DNA of 64,000 bases from Nitrosomonas sp. sh817 (GCF_030908545.1 NZ_CP133083.1:248001-312000), one strand, 5' to 3'; counted from the first letter of the stretch, positions 1 to 8,832 are shown. The notes: generated from the sequence alone by a model not told the origin. Made by a program: numbers and translations.

Positions 1-800
1 AGCGCCACCGAGTTGGTCAGATTGCTCGGTTCGATCAAGTAATAGGCCAGAATCGCCAGGAAAGGAGCGGAGATGAATTGCACGATCTGAAAAATCAGGT
101 GCTCGCGGAATTCGTATTGCGTCAGGCGCGGTTGATGTTTGGTGGCGATATGTTCATCGCTGACCTGGCAGGCCGTTGCTTTTTTCTTTCCTTGCTCTTC
201 TTCTTCGTCGCAATGGTTAATATAACCGCCGATGTTGATCACCCAGGTGCCGACCACTTTTTCCGGCGGTTGTTGCTCGCCCTTTGTATTGAGCCTGGGT
301 TTGAAACAGCTTAAATGCTTGTCTTTATTGTCGAGCGAACAGCCGATGAAAACGGCGATCGGTTGATCACGCAGCGTTTCTATGGGTTTATTTTTGAATT
401 CATTGATAAATGGATAAAAAGTCAGCAGCAGCGACAGCAGCATGAAGCTATAAGCAAAGATCATCCATTTATAACGCTGATGCGACCGTTGCTTTTCCAG
501 TGTTTCCTTTTCCTCCGGTGTAATTCCTTCAGCCGGGATATAAGCGATGGGATCAGCGAAAATTTGCACGAAAATGATGCAGGTGAAAATGACACCCGGC
601 AAAATCGGAATGGTGAATGCATCCGATTCCTGGTTGGCGCGAAACAGGGCGATGGCAAAGTACACCAGATTAAAGCCATACGCCAGAAACCAAAACCATT
701 GCTGGCGGACGATTTTCGGTAAAAGCGTTATCAGGGGGTCGAACAGGTTACCGGCTGGATTGGGCTGCTTGGTCTTGTCGGGCGTTTTATGGTCATTCAT
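1..800 (-). CDS. Membrane protein of unknown function, 3'-truncated by window edge
   Basis: An open frame on the minus strand starts at ATG 800 (MNDHKTPDKT...), with AAGGA a few bases upstream, and stays open to base 1, so about 266 residues are visible and the C-terminus lies outside. At least three hydrophobic segments can be read: one near residue 35-50 (WFWFLAYGFNLVYFAIALF), one near 65-85, one near 115-130, and a fourth close to the cut end. A polar loop between the third and fourth contains Cys residues and an acidic EEEEQ patch. I do not recognise the family. Upstream, the divergent DUF4239-like gene at 1001 is also a membrane protein. Codon use looks like that of the neighbours. Confident it is a gene, no function assigned. 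Confidence 0.72.
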   Translation of the reverse strand, partial: MNDHKTPDKTKQPNPAGNLFDPLITLLPKIVRQQWFWFLAYGFNLVYFAIALFRANQESDAFTIPILPGVIFTCIIFVQIFADPIAYIPAEGITPEEKETLEKQRSHQRYKWMIFAYSFMLLSLLLTFYPFINEFKNKPIETLRDQPIAVFIGCSLDNKDKHLSCFKPRLNTKGEQQPPEKVVGTWVINIGGYINHCDEEEEQGKKKATACQVSDEHIATKHQPRLTQYEFREHLIFQIVQFISAPFLAILAYYLIEPSNLTNSVA

Positions 801-1000
801 CGTCTTGATCCTTTCTTATTGTCCACGGTGAGTCAAACAATCCGGTGAAGCGATTAGCCGTCCAATTTCAACGGGCTTGCCAAGGTTTTTATCGTATCTT
901 CGTAGAATTGGCAATAAGCAACGGATAAATTTTGTAAAATTCCGTAAACCGCATTGCCGGGAATTCTCCGGAACCGTTCATTTTCATACAGGAAGCATGC

Positions 1001-1795
1001 ATGATGAATTTTACGTTTATTCCCATCGTCGTCGGAATCAGTCTGTTTCTCGGCATGTTGCTGTTTTATGTAATGGGCAGGAGACTCGGATTCAAGCACT
1101 TTAACAAAGATGCGGAAACAGACGGCAAGCCGAGTGCCGGTACGATTGAAGCCGCTATTTTTGCGCTGTTCGGATTGTTAATCGCGTTTACGTTCTCCGG
1201 TGCTGCGTCAAGATTTGACGACCGTCGTCATTTGATCGCCGAAGAGACCAACGCCATTGGTACCGCATATTTGCGTTTGGATATCGTCGATGCGGATGCA
1301 CGCGCCGAGCTGCAGGCATTGTTCCGCCGTTATACCGATTCTCGTTTGAAATACTACAAAAGACTTCCGGACGTTGAAGCGGCACAGCACGAATGGAATA
1401 ACAGCATGGTGCTGCAGAATACGATCTGGACGCAGGCAGTGGCAGCGTGTCGCACGCAAACCGTTCCATCTGCTTGCGTGGTGGTGCTTCCGGCGCTGAA
1501 CGCGATGATCGACATTACCACGACGCGCAAGATGGCAATGATGATGCACCCGCCCAAAATCATTTTTGTGCTGCTGTTTGTGTTTGCCTACGGCTGTTCA
1601 TTCATTGCCGGTTATGGCACAGCCAGGAATCCGTCGCACCGCTGGGTGCATCCGATGGTGTTTGCCACAATGACGGCGATTGCGGTGTATGTCATCGTCG
1701 ACATCGAGTATCCACGGTTTGGCGTGATCCGCGTGGATGCGGCGGATCAGATTCTGATCGAACTGCGTGAGAGCATGAACCGGAAAGCCGAATGA
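1001..1795 (+). CDS. DUF4239/bestrophin-like membrane protein
   Basis: 264 residues. Hydrophobic segments lie at the N-terminus (FIPIVVGISLFLGMLLFYVM), near residues 50-65 (IFALFGLLIAFTFSGAASRF), near 185-205 and near 215-235, giving a four-helix layout with a soluble middle part. The stretch SRFDDRR followed by EETNAIGTAYLR is typical of the DUF4239 family, whose function is not firmly established although a distant relation to bestrophin channels has been proposed. GGAAG lies 5 bases before ATG 1001 and 8 before a second in-frame ATG at 1004, so either may start translation. It stands alone, divergent from the gene before it and convergent with mutL after it. Confidence 0.78.
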   Translation: MMNFTFIPIVVGISLFLGMLLFYVMGRRLGFKHFNKDAETDGKPSAGTIEAAIFALFGLLIAFTFSGAASRFDDRRHLIAEETNAIGTAYLRLDIVDADARAELQALFRRYTDSRLKYYKRLPDVEAAQHEWNNSMVLQNTIWTQAVAACRTQTVPSACVVVLPALNAMIDITTTRKMAMMMHPPKIIFVLLFVFAYGCSFIAGYGTARNPSHRWVHPMVFATMTAIAVYVIVDIEYPRFGVIRVDAADQILIELRESMNRKAE

Positions 1796-1830
1796 TTCCG
1801 GATTTGCCGGAATTCTATCAGCGAAACCGG

Positions 1831-3624
1831 CTATTTCCCGCGCATGAACAATTTATCCAGCTCGGCCAGGCTGGTTTCAAACCAAGTTGGCCGTCCGTGA
1901 TTGCATTGACCGGCGCGTTCGGTTTGTTCCATGTCGCGCAGCAACGCGTTCATTTCTTCGAGTGTTAACTGACGGTTAGCGCGTACTGCACCGTGGCATG
2001 CCATGGTGGCGAGGATTTCGTTGCGTTTGGCTGTGAGGATCTGGCTGGCGCCGAATTCACGGATTTCTTGTAGCAGATCGCGCGCGAGCTGGGCAATATC
2101 GGCATTTTTCAAGGTTGCTGGCACGGCGCGGACCGCTAGCGTGTTGGGTGACAGGATAGCAATGTCGAATCCGAGTTGTGTTAACGTGTTTTGATTTTCT
2201 TCGGTTACGGCAACTTCCAAATTGTCGGCATGAAATACTGCCGGAATCAGCAGCGGCTGCATTGCAATTTCGTGCCGGTCGAGCGCTTGTTTCAATTGCT
2301 CGTACAGAATGCGTTCGTGCGCGGCATGCATGTCGACCACCACCAGCCCGCGGGCATTTTGCGCCAGGATATAGATGCCATGTAATTGCCCCAGGGCAAA
2401 ACCAAGCGGGTAGTCGTCTTTTTCTTCGTTTGAGACTGGTTGAGCGGCTGTTACGGTTGCTGCGGCAATTGGCGGATTTCTTGGCGCTGCGGGGAGAGGC
2501 GGCGCTGTACCGAACAAAGTGCCGTAAAAACTGGCCGGTTGTGACACCTTGCCGGTATCTGCAACGCTGGCTTGCGGGTACTTGGAAAATGGCCGCGCGG
2601 TGAGTGCAGGTTCATTAGTTTGAACCGGTTGCTCTCGGTGAGGCGCTGCCAACGCTTTATGGATGGCATGAAAAATGAACTGATGCAATGCGCGCGCTTC
2701 GCGGAAACGGACTTCGGTTTTGCTCGGGTGCACGTTGACATCGACGCTTTCCGGATCAATCTCAAGAAACAACACAAACGCCGGATGCCGTTCCAGATGC
2801 AGCACATCGCGATAAGCTTCGCGCAGCGCATGCGAAATCAGCTTGTCGCTGACGAAACGGTTGTTGACAAAAAAATACTGCATGTCGCGTGAAGATCTGG
2901 CAAAAGCTGGCAGCGCGACCATGCCGGTCAGACGCATGCCGGTAGATTGTTCATCCACCAGCGTGCCTGCTTGGCCGAAATCGTCTCCCAGAATCGCGGC
3001 GATCCGTTGCGGCATGCTGGCGGCACGGAGGTGGCGGCGTATCTTGCCGTTGTGCTGCAACATGAATTCAATGCCGCCTTGCGAGAGCGCGATGCGCTTG
3101 AAAGTTTCGTCGCAATGCGCAAATTCGGTGGTTTCGGATTTCAGGAATTTGCGCCGGGCCGGAATATTGAAGTACAAGTCGTTGACGTCCACAATCGTGC
3201 CTTGCGTCAATGCTGCCGGAGCGGGCTGGGAGGCAGTAGAACCTTCGGCGTGGATTTGCCAGGCGTGTTCTTGTTCCTGCTGCTGACTGGTGAGCGTCAA
3301 TCGGGCTACGGCGGCAATGCTGGCCAGCGCTTCGCCGCGAAAGCCCAGGCTGGTGATTTTGTGCAGGTCTTCCAGCGTGCTGATTTTGCTGGTGCTATGA
3401 CGCGTTAGCGCCAGCAGCAATTCGTCCTTGGCGATACCCGCGCCGTCATCCGCGACGCGAATTTGCTTGATCCCGCCTTGTTGCAGTTGCACGGTGATTT
3501 TTTTGGCGCCAGCGTCGATGCTGTTTTCCAGAATTTCCTTGAGTGCCGCCGCAGGACGTTCGACCACCTCACCGGCAGCGATTTGGTTGATCAGTAATTC
3601 GGGAAGCGGTTTGATCGGCGGCAT
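1831..3624 (-). CDS. mutL: DNA mismatch repair protein MutL (endonuclease type)
   Basis: 597 residues from ATG 3624 (MPPIKPLPELL). The longer frame to 3696 adds an unrelated N-terminus and is rejected. The GHKL ATPase motifs are intact: ENSIDAGA, DDGAGI and GFRGEALASI, followed by a transducer domain with the VNVHPSKTEVRF motif. A Pro/Ala-rich linker precedes the dimerisation domain. That domain carries DMHAAHERILYE, ACHGAVRA and CNHGRP, which correspond to the metal-binding endonuclease motifs DQHA(X)2E(X)4E, ACR and C(P/N)HGRP. This predicts a latent nicking activity absent from the E. coli protein. It couples MutS mismatch recognition to strand removal. It is divergent from the endolysin-like gene and appears monocistronic. 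Confidence 0.96.
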   Translation of the reverse strand: MPPIKPLPELLINQIAAGEVVERPAAALKEILENSIDAGAKKITVQLQQGGIKQIRVADDGAGIAKDELLLALTRHSTSKISTLEDLHKITSLGFRGEALASIAAVARLTLTSQQQEQEHAWQIHAEGSTASQPAPAALTQGTIVDVNDLYFNIPARRKFLKSETTEFAHCDETFKRIALSQGGIEFMLQHNGKIRRHLRAASMPQRIAAILGDDFGQAGTLVDEQSTGMRLTGMVALPAFARSSRDMQYFFVNNRFVSDKLISHALREAYRDVLHLERHPAFVLFLEIDPESVDVNVHPSKTEVRFREARALHQFIFHAIHKALAAPHREQPVQTNEPALTARPFSKYPQASVADTGKVSQPASFYGTLFGTAPPLPAAPRNPPIAAATVTAAQPVSNEEKDDYPLGFALGQLHGIYILAQNARGLVVVDMHAAHERILYEQLKQALDRHEIAMQPLLIPAVFHADNLEVAVTEENQNTLTQLGFDIAILSPNTLAVRAVPATLKNADIAQLARDLLQEIREFGASQILTAKRNEILATMACHGAVRANRQLTLEEMNALLRDMEQTERAGQCNHGRPTWFETSLAELDKLFMRGK

Positions 3625-3724
3625 AAAAAACTGTGACTTAAAATTTGTGATTATAATGCGGAAGGACAACGCGTTCATTGTACGTTGGACGATCATTCAA
3701 CTGTCAACAATCTGGGGAGTGAAA

Positions 3725-4324
3725 ATGTTATCGATTGATAAGCTGAAATCGCAGGTTCCCGATGCCGTGCTGGCTCAAATTCCCGATTGTGCCGCCAAAT
3801 TCGGCATCGATTCACCGCTGCGCCTGGCCCACTTTCTCGCGCAATGCGCGCATGAAAGCGCGGAGTTCAAAGCCTTGGAAGAAAATCTGAATTATTCCGC
3901 TGATGGATTGAAGAAGGTATTTTCCAAATATTTTCCCGGTGATCTGGCGAATGGTTATGCCCGTCAACCGGAAAAGATCGCTTCGCGGGTATACGCCAAT
4001 CGCATGGGTAACGGTGACGAAGCCAGCAAAGAAGGCTATAAATACCGCGGACGGGGTTACATTCAACTGACCGGAAAAGATAACTACGATGCGTTTGCCA
4101 AAGCGATTGGCGATGATGTGGTGACTAACCCGGATTGGGTCAAAACCAAATACCCGCTGTTGTCCGCCGCATGGTTTTGGAACACTCGCGCACTCAATGA
4201 ATTGGCCGATCAAGGCGCGAGCGATGATGTCGTGACAAAAATCACCAAGAAAGTGAATGGCGGCACGCTGGGGTTGGATGACCGGATCAGCCATTTCAAA
4301 AAGTATTACGCGTTATTGGCTTGA
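3725..4324 (+). CDS. GH19-family endolysin/chitinase-like enzyme
   Basis: 199 residues starting at ATG 3725, with GGGGAG just upstream. The open frame extends 99 codons further upstream but only across the mutL start region on the other strand. Landmarks of the GH19 fold are the HESAEF motif with the likely catalytic Glu, EENLNYSADGL, YANRMGNGDEAS, the highly typical YKYRGRGYIQLTGKDNY, and the AAWFW region. This compact form without a signal peptide is common in phage endolysins and prophage-derived chromosomal genes that hydrolyse peptidoglycan; chitin is the other known substrate class. Its stop overlaps the TTG start of a secreted-protein gene, suggesting translational coupling. A TATAAT hexamer at 3652-3657 could be its -10, but no convincing -35 was found. 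Confidence 0.85.
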   Translation: MLSIDKLKSQVPDAVLAQIPDCAAKFGIDSPLRLAHFLAQCAHESAEFKALEENLNYSADGLKKVFSKYFPGDLANGYARQPEKIASRVYANRMGNGDEASKEGYKYRGRGYIQLTGKDNYDAFAKAIGDDVVTNPDWVKTKYPLLSAAWFWNTRALNELADQGASDDVVTKITKKVNGGTLGLDDRISHFKKYYALLA

Positions 4325-4830
4325 AAGCATTCGCGTATGCCGCCGGGTTGCTGGGTTTGATCCCCATTCATGGATGGGCGGCGGGGTCGCATTGCCAGCC
4401 GCACGAGCAAATCATTTTTTCGTGCTCATTGGGTAAGAAAACGGTTTCGGTCTGCGCGTCGAAAGATCTTTCTGCGGATAATGGCTATTTGCAATATCGA
4501 TTCGGACAACCAGGCAGAATTGAGTTAAACCTGCCAGCATTGCCGCAATCGGCGCCAGTAAACCAATTCGTGCAAGCCCGGTCATTGATGTTTTCCGGCG
4601 GTGGTGGCGGTTATCTGAGATTTATCAGCGAACCATATCACTACATTGTCTACTCCGCGATTGGCAAGGGCTGGGGGCCGAAAGACGGGGTGGCGGTGGA
4701 AAAAAGCGGCCGATTGATGGCCTATCACGAATGCCGGGATATTCCGGTTTCAAAATTAAGCGATGCTCTCTTTTCTGATGCTGGCTTGTTGCCCGATCAG
4801 CGTGAATTCATGATTCCCGGTATCGACTGA
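4321..4830 (+). CDS. Secreted protein of unknown function, coupled to endolysin-like gene
   Basis: 169 residues. The only plausible start is TTG 4321, inside the TTGA overlap with the preceding stop. From there the protein opens with a signal peptide, about MKAFAYAAGLLGLIPIHGWA followed by AGSHC. The mature part has Cys residues near the N-terminus (SHC, FSC, VSVC) and late (HEC), which could form disulfides, and a glycine run SGGGGGYL in the middle. No family was recognised. Coupling to a peptidoglycan/chitin hydrolase suggests a cell-envelope role, possibly as an inhibitor or accessory factor; this is inference from position only. Its last 34 bases overlap the convergent EAL gene. Confidence 0.72.
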   Translation: MKAFAYAAGLLGLIPIHGWAAGSHCQPHEQIIFSCSLGKKTVSVCASKDLSADNGYLQYRFGQPGRIELNLPALPQSAPVNQFVQARSLMFSGGGGGYLRFISEPYHYIVYSAIGKGWGPKDGVAVEKSGRLMAYHECRDIPVSKLSDALFSDAGLLPDQREFMIPGID

Positions 4831-6131
4831 TCGCTATCTCCGGCTTCAGACAATGCCGGTTGAAGAAATTCGAAGGATTGCTGGCTGACGGTTTTGATGA
4901 AGTCTGTGAGCGGCATCGGCTTGCCGATCAAGTATCCTTGAATCACATCGCAGCCGAGTTCGGTCAATCGCCTGAAGGTATCGATATCTTCCACGCCTTC
5001 CGCAACGACGGTTAAGTTCAACTGATGTGCGAGGTTAATGATGGAATCGACAATTCTTTCGTGCTTGGGGTGCGTTGTCATTTGCCTCACGAAAATCATA
5101 TCGATTTTAACCTCGTCCAGCGGCAGCTCCAGCATGCGCGACATCGAGGAATAACCGGTGCCGAAATCATCCATGGAAAGTTTTAACCCCATGTCTTTCA
5201 GATGGTTGAGCGTGTCAAGAATATTCCGGTTGGTATCCATCACAGCGGTCTCCGTGACTTCAACGGTAATGCGATCGGAAGGAATATTCCAGATATTGAG
5301 CGCTTGCGCGGTCAAGTCGATGATGTCCGGTTCGCGCAGATCGTCAGCGGAAAAATTGATGGACACTCCCGCATCAATCCCTGCTTTGCGGTAAGTTGAA
5401 CACTCGCGTAATGCGGTATGTAAAACCCATTGCGTGAGCTTGGGCATCAGTATCGAGCCTTCCGCGACCTGAATCAGTTTATCCGGCCTAATCGGTCCAT
5501 GGTGTGGATGCGTCCAACGCAACAGCGCTTCCGTCGATTCGATTTTGCCGCTGGCAACGGAGAATTGCGGTTGAAATTGTAAATGCAGGGCGCTTGTTTC
5601 GATTGCTTCGTTCAAGTCAGACCAGAGATGGAGCTGGGTCAGATAGGCATCTTCCGGGTTCTCCACAAAAAGCTTAATCAATTCTTTTTCTTGCAATGCT
5701 TGTTGCATGGCAAGGCTGGCGTTGCGCATCATGAGATCAATTGTGCTATTTTTATCACAACCATATGCCACCCCGATGCACGGGTTCAACAGGATATTTT
5801 GCCTTCCAAGCGGAAACGGCGAGTTTAGAATTCTGGTAATCTTATGAGCGGCCAATACGGCATGGGCATGGGCCAGTAAATTGACCAATAAGCAACTGAC
5901 TTGATGACGTCCGGTGATACCGGTCAGATCTTCCGGATTAAGCGCGTCTGCAAGCTGCGTGGCGATTGTCTGTATGATTTGATCGACGGCTGCATAGCCC
6001 AGTATTCCGTCCAGTTCGGCAAGCCGTCCGAGATTAATGGTCAGAACGGCATGATTTCCGCAGGTGTTGCCGGAATCCGATAACTTGCGCTCAGCCGCTT
6101 GTAAAAAATTTGGATAACTTAGAATTGGCAT
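4797..6131 (-). CDS. EAL-domain c-di-GMP phosphodiesterase with degenerate GGDEF domain
   Basis: 444 residues. The first 160 resemble a GGDEF domain, but the active-site loop reads GRHQV instead of GGDEF, so cyclase activity is not expected. From about residue 175 an EAL domain follows with the usual catalytic set: STEALLRW (Glu near 201), INFSADDL, VEVTETAV, DDFGTGYSS, VKIDMIFV, VVAEGVED and QGYLIGKPM. It should hydrolyse cyclic di-GMP to pGpG in the cytoplasm and so favour motility over biofilm. No membrane segment or sensor domain is visible. It lies 11 bases after the HD-GYP gene and is almost certainly co-transcribed with it. There is no clear ribosome-binding site, consistent with coupling. 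Confidence 0.9.
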   Translation of the reverse strand: MPILSYPNFLQAAERKLSDSGNTCGNHAVLTINLGRLAELDGILGYAAVDQIIQTIATQLADALNPEDLTGITGRHQVSCLLVNLLAHAHAVLAAHKITRILNSPFPLGRQNILLNPCIGVAYGCDKNSTIDLMMRNASLAMQQALQEKELIKLFVENPEDAYLTQLHLWSDLNEAIETSALHLQFQPQFSVASGKIESTEALLRWTHPHHGPIRPDKLIQVAEGSILMPKLTQWVLHTALRECSTYRKAGIDAGVSINFSADDLREPDIIDLTAQALNIWNIPSDRITVEVTETAVMDTNRNILDTLNHLKDMGLKLSMDDFGTGYSSMSRMLELPLDEVKIDMIFVRQMTTHPKHERIVDSIINLAHQLNLTVVAEGVEDIDTFRRLTELGCDVIQGYLIGKPMPLTDFIKTVSQQSFEFLQPALSEAGDSDQSIPGIMNSR

Positions 6132-6142
6132 GATGAAAGGGG

Positions 6143-7423
6143 CTACAGATAGAATCTCTTCGGATCGATCCCATAAGCGCCTTGGGGTAAGTCGTTGATA
6201 ATTTTATAGGGAACTCCCACCGGACTTAGGTCGAATTTTTTTAAGTCAACCGTAGCGGGATTATCATAAGGTTTTTTCTTTGCATCGCAAATGACCATAA
6301 TGCGCGGCAAGAAACGTTGAGTCCGGTTTTGCGAGAGTACAATCGCAACTTCTCCGGTGTTGAGTTCGACTAAGCAGCCAACCGGAAAAATACTGATGCA
6401 ATGGGCGAATTGTTCTACCAATGCAAAATTGAGGCCATTTTGCGCATTTCCCTTGAGTTCCTTGATCGCCTCGAATGGTCTCAAGCCAGGCATGCCGGAC
6501 TGGCCCCAGATCAATTCTTCATAACTATCAACGACTGCGGCCATACGGCCATAGGGATGAATCTGATTGGCGTATAAGTTCAGCGGATAACCATTACCAT
6601 TTTCCCGTTCGTGATGCTGGGTAACGATCTTGATGACTTCATCCGAGACATTGCATAACTGAGTCACGATTTCTTGACTGTACGCGATGTGCTGTTTCAT
6701 CAATTTTCGTTCCTCGGGTTTAAGATACATGCTTCTTTTGGTTTGAATTTCCTTAGGTAAGCGTTGCTTGCCGATATCCATCAGTAATCCGCCTAACCCA
6801 AGCACTGACAATTCCCGGCGTGGAAGGCCCAAGTGCCGGCCGAATGCGAGCATATGCACCGAAGTTTTGACTGCGCTGTCGTATAGTTCCTTCCCGGTTG
6901 ATTTTAGCTGAGCAAGCAGGAGTGCTGCATCAGGATTCCGGATAACGCTTTCGCATAGTGTATCCACGACTTCATGCGCGGCGTGTATATCAAATTTAAT
7001 GCCGCGCTCGATATTGTTTGTAATGTCATTCAGCAAAGCGAGCGTGAAATCGTATGCTTTCGTGGCAGCAGGTATTTCCTGTTCAGCAGTGCGGAAATCG
7101 TCGTATGTCTTCACGCGTTGCAGCAATGGATCCAGTTGCAATAGTTTCTCGCTATTACTGGATTTATTCTGGTTTGCCGATGATGTGGCTTGGTTAAAGA
7201 CGGCGAAAGGCAAATGCTTTTGTACTACGAAAGGTTCGCTGCGCTCAATATCGACAAAGACAAACTGGCAAATTTTCTTTAGGGCTGCAATATCTTTCTC
7301 TGTCCGCATCAGCACACCCTGCAGCGGGAAAGGTGTATCCAGCCAAGGGCGATCCAATTGGCTGACATACATGCCCACTTTTAAATCCAGGATAGGGATT
7401 TCTATGCTTGAATTGTTGATCAT
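6143..7423 (-). CDS. DUF3391/HD-GYP domain protein with altered HD motif
   Basis: 426 residues from ATG 7423 (MINNSSIEIPI); a TTG at 7492 would add 23 residues not typical of the family. The N-terminal 100 residues match DUF3391, with VGMYVSQLDRPWLDTPFPLQG. The C-terminal half is an HD-GYP domain with HHERENGNGYP (GYP at 278-280) and the AAVVDSYEEL aspartate. Where the family has HDIGK this protein has MDIGK (Met215-Asp216), so the first metal-ligand histidine is missing. HD-GYP enzymes hydrolyse c-di-GMP using a metal centre. The substitution suggests loss or change of catalysis, perhaps leaving a c-di-GMP-binding or partner-binding role next to the intact EAL enzyme downstream. Confidence 0.88.
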   Translation of the reverse strand: MINNSSIEIPILDLKVGMYVSQLDRPWLDTPFPLQGVLMRTEKDIAALKKICQFVFVDIERSEPFVVQKHLPFAVFNQATSSANQNKSSNSEKLLQLDPLLQRVKTYDDFRTAEQEIPAATKAYDFTLALLNDITNNIERGIKFDIHAAHEVVDTLCESVIRNPDAALLLAQLKSTGKELYDSAVKTSVHMLAFGRHLGLPRRELSVLGLGGLLMDIGKQRLPKEIQTKRSMYLKPEERKLMKQHIAYSQEIVTQLCNVSDEVIKIVTQHHERENGNGYPLNLYANQIHPYGRMAAVVDSYEELIWGQSGMPGLRPFEAIKELKGNAQNGLNFALVEQFAHCISIFPVGCLVELNTGEVAIVLSQNRTQRFLPRIMVICDAKKKPYDNPATVDLKKFDLSPVGVPYKIINDLPQGAYGIDPKRFYL

Positions 7424-7554
7424 TGCAGGCCGTTGAATGATAGTTGGAATGAATAAGTTATAAACAAACCGTTGTTTTTCAGACGAGTCCAAAGGACTGT
7501 TAAAACAAAATATAGCTATAAATACGACGCGTAGAAAAGAACCTTAAAAGATTT

Positions 7555-8421
7555 TTATCGCACGGGGTTGATAAAGAACTCACGCATCAAAAAATCTTCC
7601 AGTGCCGCGGTATCTTTTTCTCGTGCCGAAAGCACAACCACGCGATGCAAACGGTGCGATTCCCAGTTGAAATCTTCCTTGTAATATTCCCGGATCAATT
7701 GGATCATGCGGCGGATGATGGCGCGTTCGATATCGCCCTCCGGCCCGGCGGTGACTTGAATCATTTGTAAGCGCGGGTTGCTTTGTCCCGTTGTCCAGGC
7801 GCGGAACGAGAATTCGGCGGTGCGGGGGCCTATGCGCAGGATCTGAAAGATGCCGCTGGTACCGGAGGTTTGCAGATTCCGCCGGATATTGGCCATGCGG
7901 ATTTCGTCCGCAGAAGGTTGTTTTGCGGCGCTACTAGCGGCGGCTGTTTCCGGGTTGTCGAAAATTCCTGCCGCTTGGCGGCGGGATTTAATATATTCGG
8001 ATAGATCAGCCGGCGCATCGGCTGGCGCTTGTGTGGAGGGAGCGGATTTGGCAACTTCTTTTGCCGGTATGGGTGTCTTGAGTTTAGGCTGCTCGGCGGC
8101 TTTGGGTTTTGGCTGCGGCCGCGAAGACGGCGCTGGCGCGGGCTGGGGTAGCGGTTTTGTTGCTGGCTTGGGTTCTTCCACAGCTTTGGGTTTTTCCGGT
8201 TGCGGCGGTGGCGGACTGGGGGCGGCAGCCGGCATGGAACTGGAGGCGTTTTCATCTTCGTGCAAATCGATGAAACTTGCCGCGATGGGCGGCGGTGTCT
8301 CAATGTCAACTTCCGGCAGCGATAAAAAGAAACCCAAAGCCCAGACGATCAGCAGCCAGATGAGCGCAGCCAGCGGCAATGGCCACCACAGGCGAATTTC
8401 TCTCGATCGTGAGCTTGCCAT
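7555..8421 (-). CDS. TonB-like membrane-anchored Pro-rich protein with atypical C-terminus
   Basis: 288 residues. The layout at first is that of TonB/TolA: a short basic N-terminus, one transmembrane helix at about 14-34 (PLPLAALIWLLIVWALGFFL), then a long Pro/Lys/Ala-rich periplasmic spacer from about 45 to 140. The remaining part, about residues 180-288, forms a globular domain (GIFQILRIGPRTAEFSFRAW, IRRMIQLIREYYKEDF) that lacks the TonB C-terminal YPxxA and SSG signatures. It ends the exbB-exbD operon, starting 9 bases after exbD. It probably couples the ExbBD proton-driven motor to an envelope partner other than a standard TonB box. The exact partner cannot be told. Confidence 0.78.
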   Translation of the reverse strand: MASSRSREIRLWWPLPLAALIWLLIVWALGFFLSLPEVDIETPPPIAASFIDLHEDENASSSMPAAAPSPPPPQPEKPKAVEEPKPATKPLPQPAPAPSSRPQPKPKAAEQPKLKTPIPAKEVAKSAPSTQAPADAPADLSEYIKSRRQAAGIFDNPETAAASSAAKQPSADEIRMANIRRNLQTSGTSGIFQILRIGPRTAEFSFRAWTTGQSNPRLQMIQVTAGPEGDIERAIIRRMIQLIREYYKEDFNWESHRLHRVVVLSAREKDTAALEDFLMREFFINPVR

Positions 8422-8430
8422 GTATTTCCG

Positions 8431-8832
8431 CTATTTGTGCCTAACGGCGATCAAGAAATGCTGCGCGCCGGCAGTGCGGGCACGCAGCATGGCTTGTACC
8501 ACGATTCCTTGTGGCGCTTCGGTATCCGCGGAGACGATCAATTTTTGCTTGGAGTCCGCAAGCAGTGGTTTTAGCGTGCTGGCGAGCGTATCGAGTGTGA
8601 CGGCCGTCTGATTGATAAAGATTTTGCTGTCTTTGGTTAATGTCAGCGTGACCGGCTTTTCCGCGCTCAGTTTTTCCGCTTGTCCTTCAGGCAGATCAAC
8701 TTGCAATGAATCCAGGTTTTGCATCGATAACGAAGCCAGCATGAATGTCGCCAGCAAGAAAAACATTACGTCGATCATCGGGATGATCTCGATCTTGCCT
8801 TTCTGGACCGATCGGGTTTTACGCAGTTTCAT
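8431..8832 (-). CDS. exbD: ExbD/TolR-type proton channel subunit
   Basis: 133 residues. A short cytoplasmic N-terminus (KTRSVQKGKIEIIP) leads into the single membrane helix MIDVMFFLLATFMLASLSM, which carries the conserved Asp needed for proton transfer. The periplasmic domain follows (LDSLQVDLPEGQAEKL, then FINQTAVTLDTLASTL). Together with ExbB it forms the inner-membrane motor that uses the proton gradient to energise a TonB-like protein. The start overlaps the end of exbB by 14 bases, a usual sign of coupled translation. TolR is the alternative name, but no tolA, tolB or pal genes follow, so the ExbD reading is preferred. Confidence 0.9.
   Translation of the reverse strand: MKLRKTRSVQKGKIEIIPMIDVMFFLLATFMLASLSMQNLDSLQVDLPEGQAEKLSAEKPVTLTLTKDSKIFINQTAVTLDTLASTLKPLLADSKQKLIVSADTEAPQGIVVQAMLRARTAGAQHFLIAVRHK

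Noticed and set aside
2178..3408. Several plus-strand frames of 100-153 codons
   Set aside because: All lie opposite mutL, which has full family motifs.
3652..3657. TATAAT as promoter of the GH19 gene
   Set aside because: Perfect -10 hexamer, but no -35 at acceptable spacing; left as a remark only.
3428..3724. N-terminal extension of the GH19 gene
   Set aside because: The extra 99 codons lie across the mutL start on the other strand and are not family-like; ATG 3725 has a strong ribosome-binding site.
7850..8611. 253-codon plus-strand frame
   Set aside because: It is the antisense shadow of the TonB-like Pro-rich spacer and exbD; its Gly/Ala/Ser bias mirrors the Pro/Lys codons.
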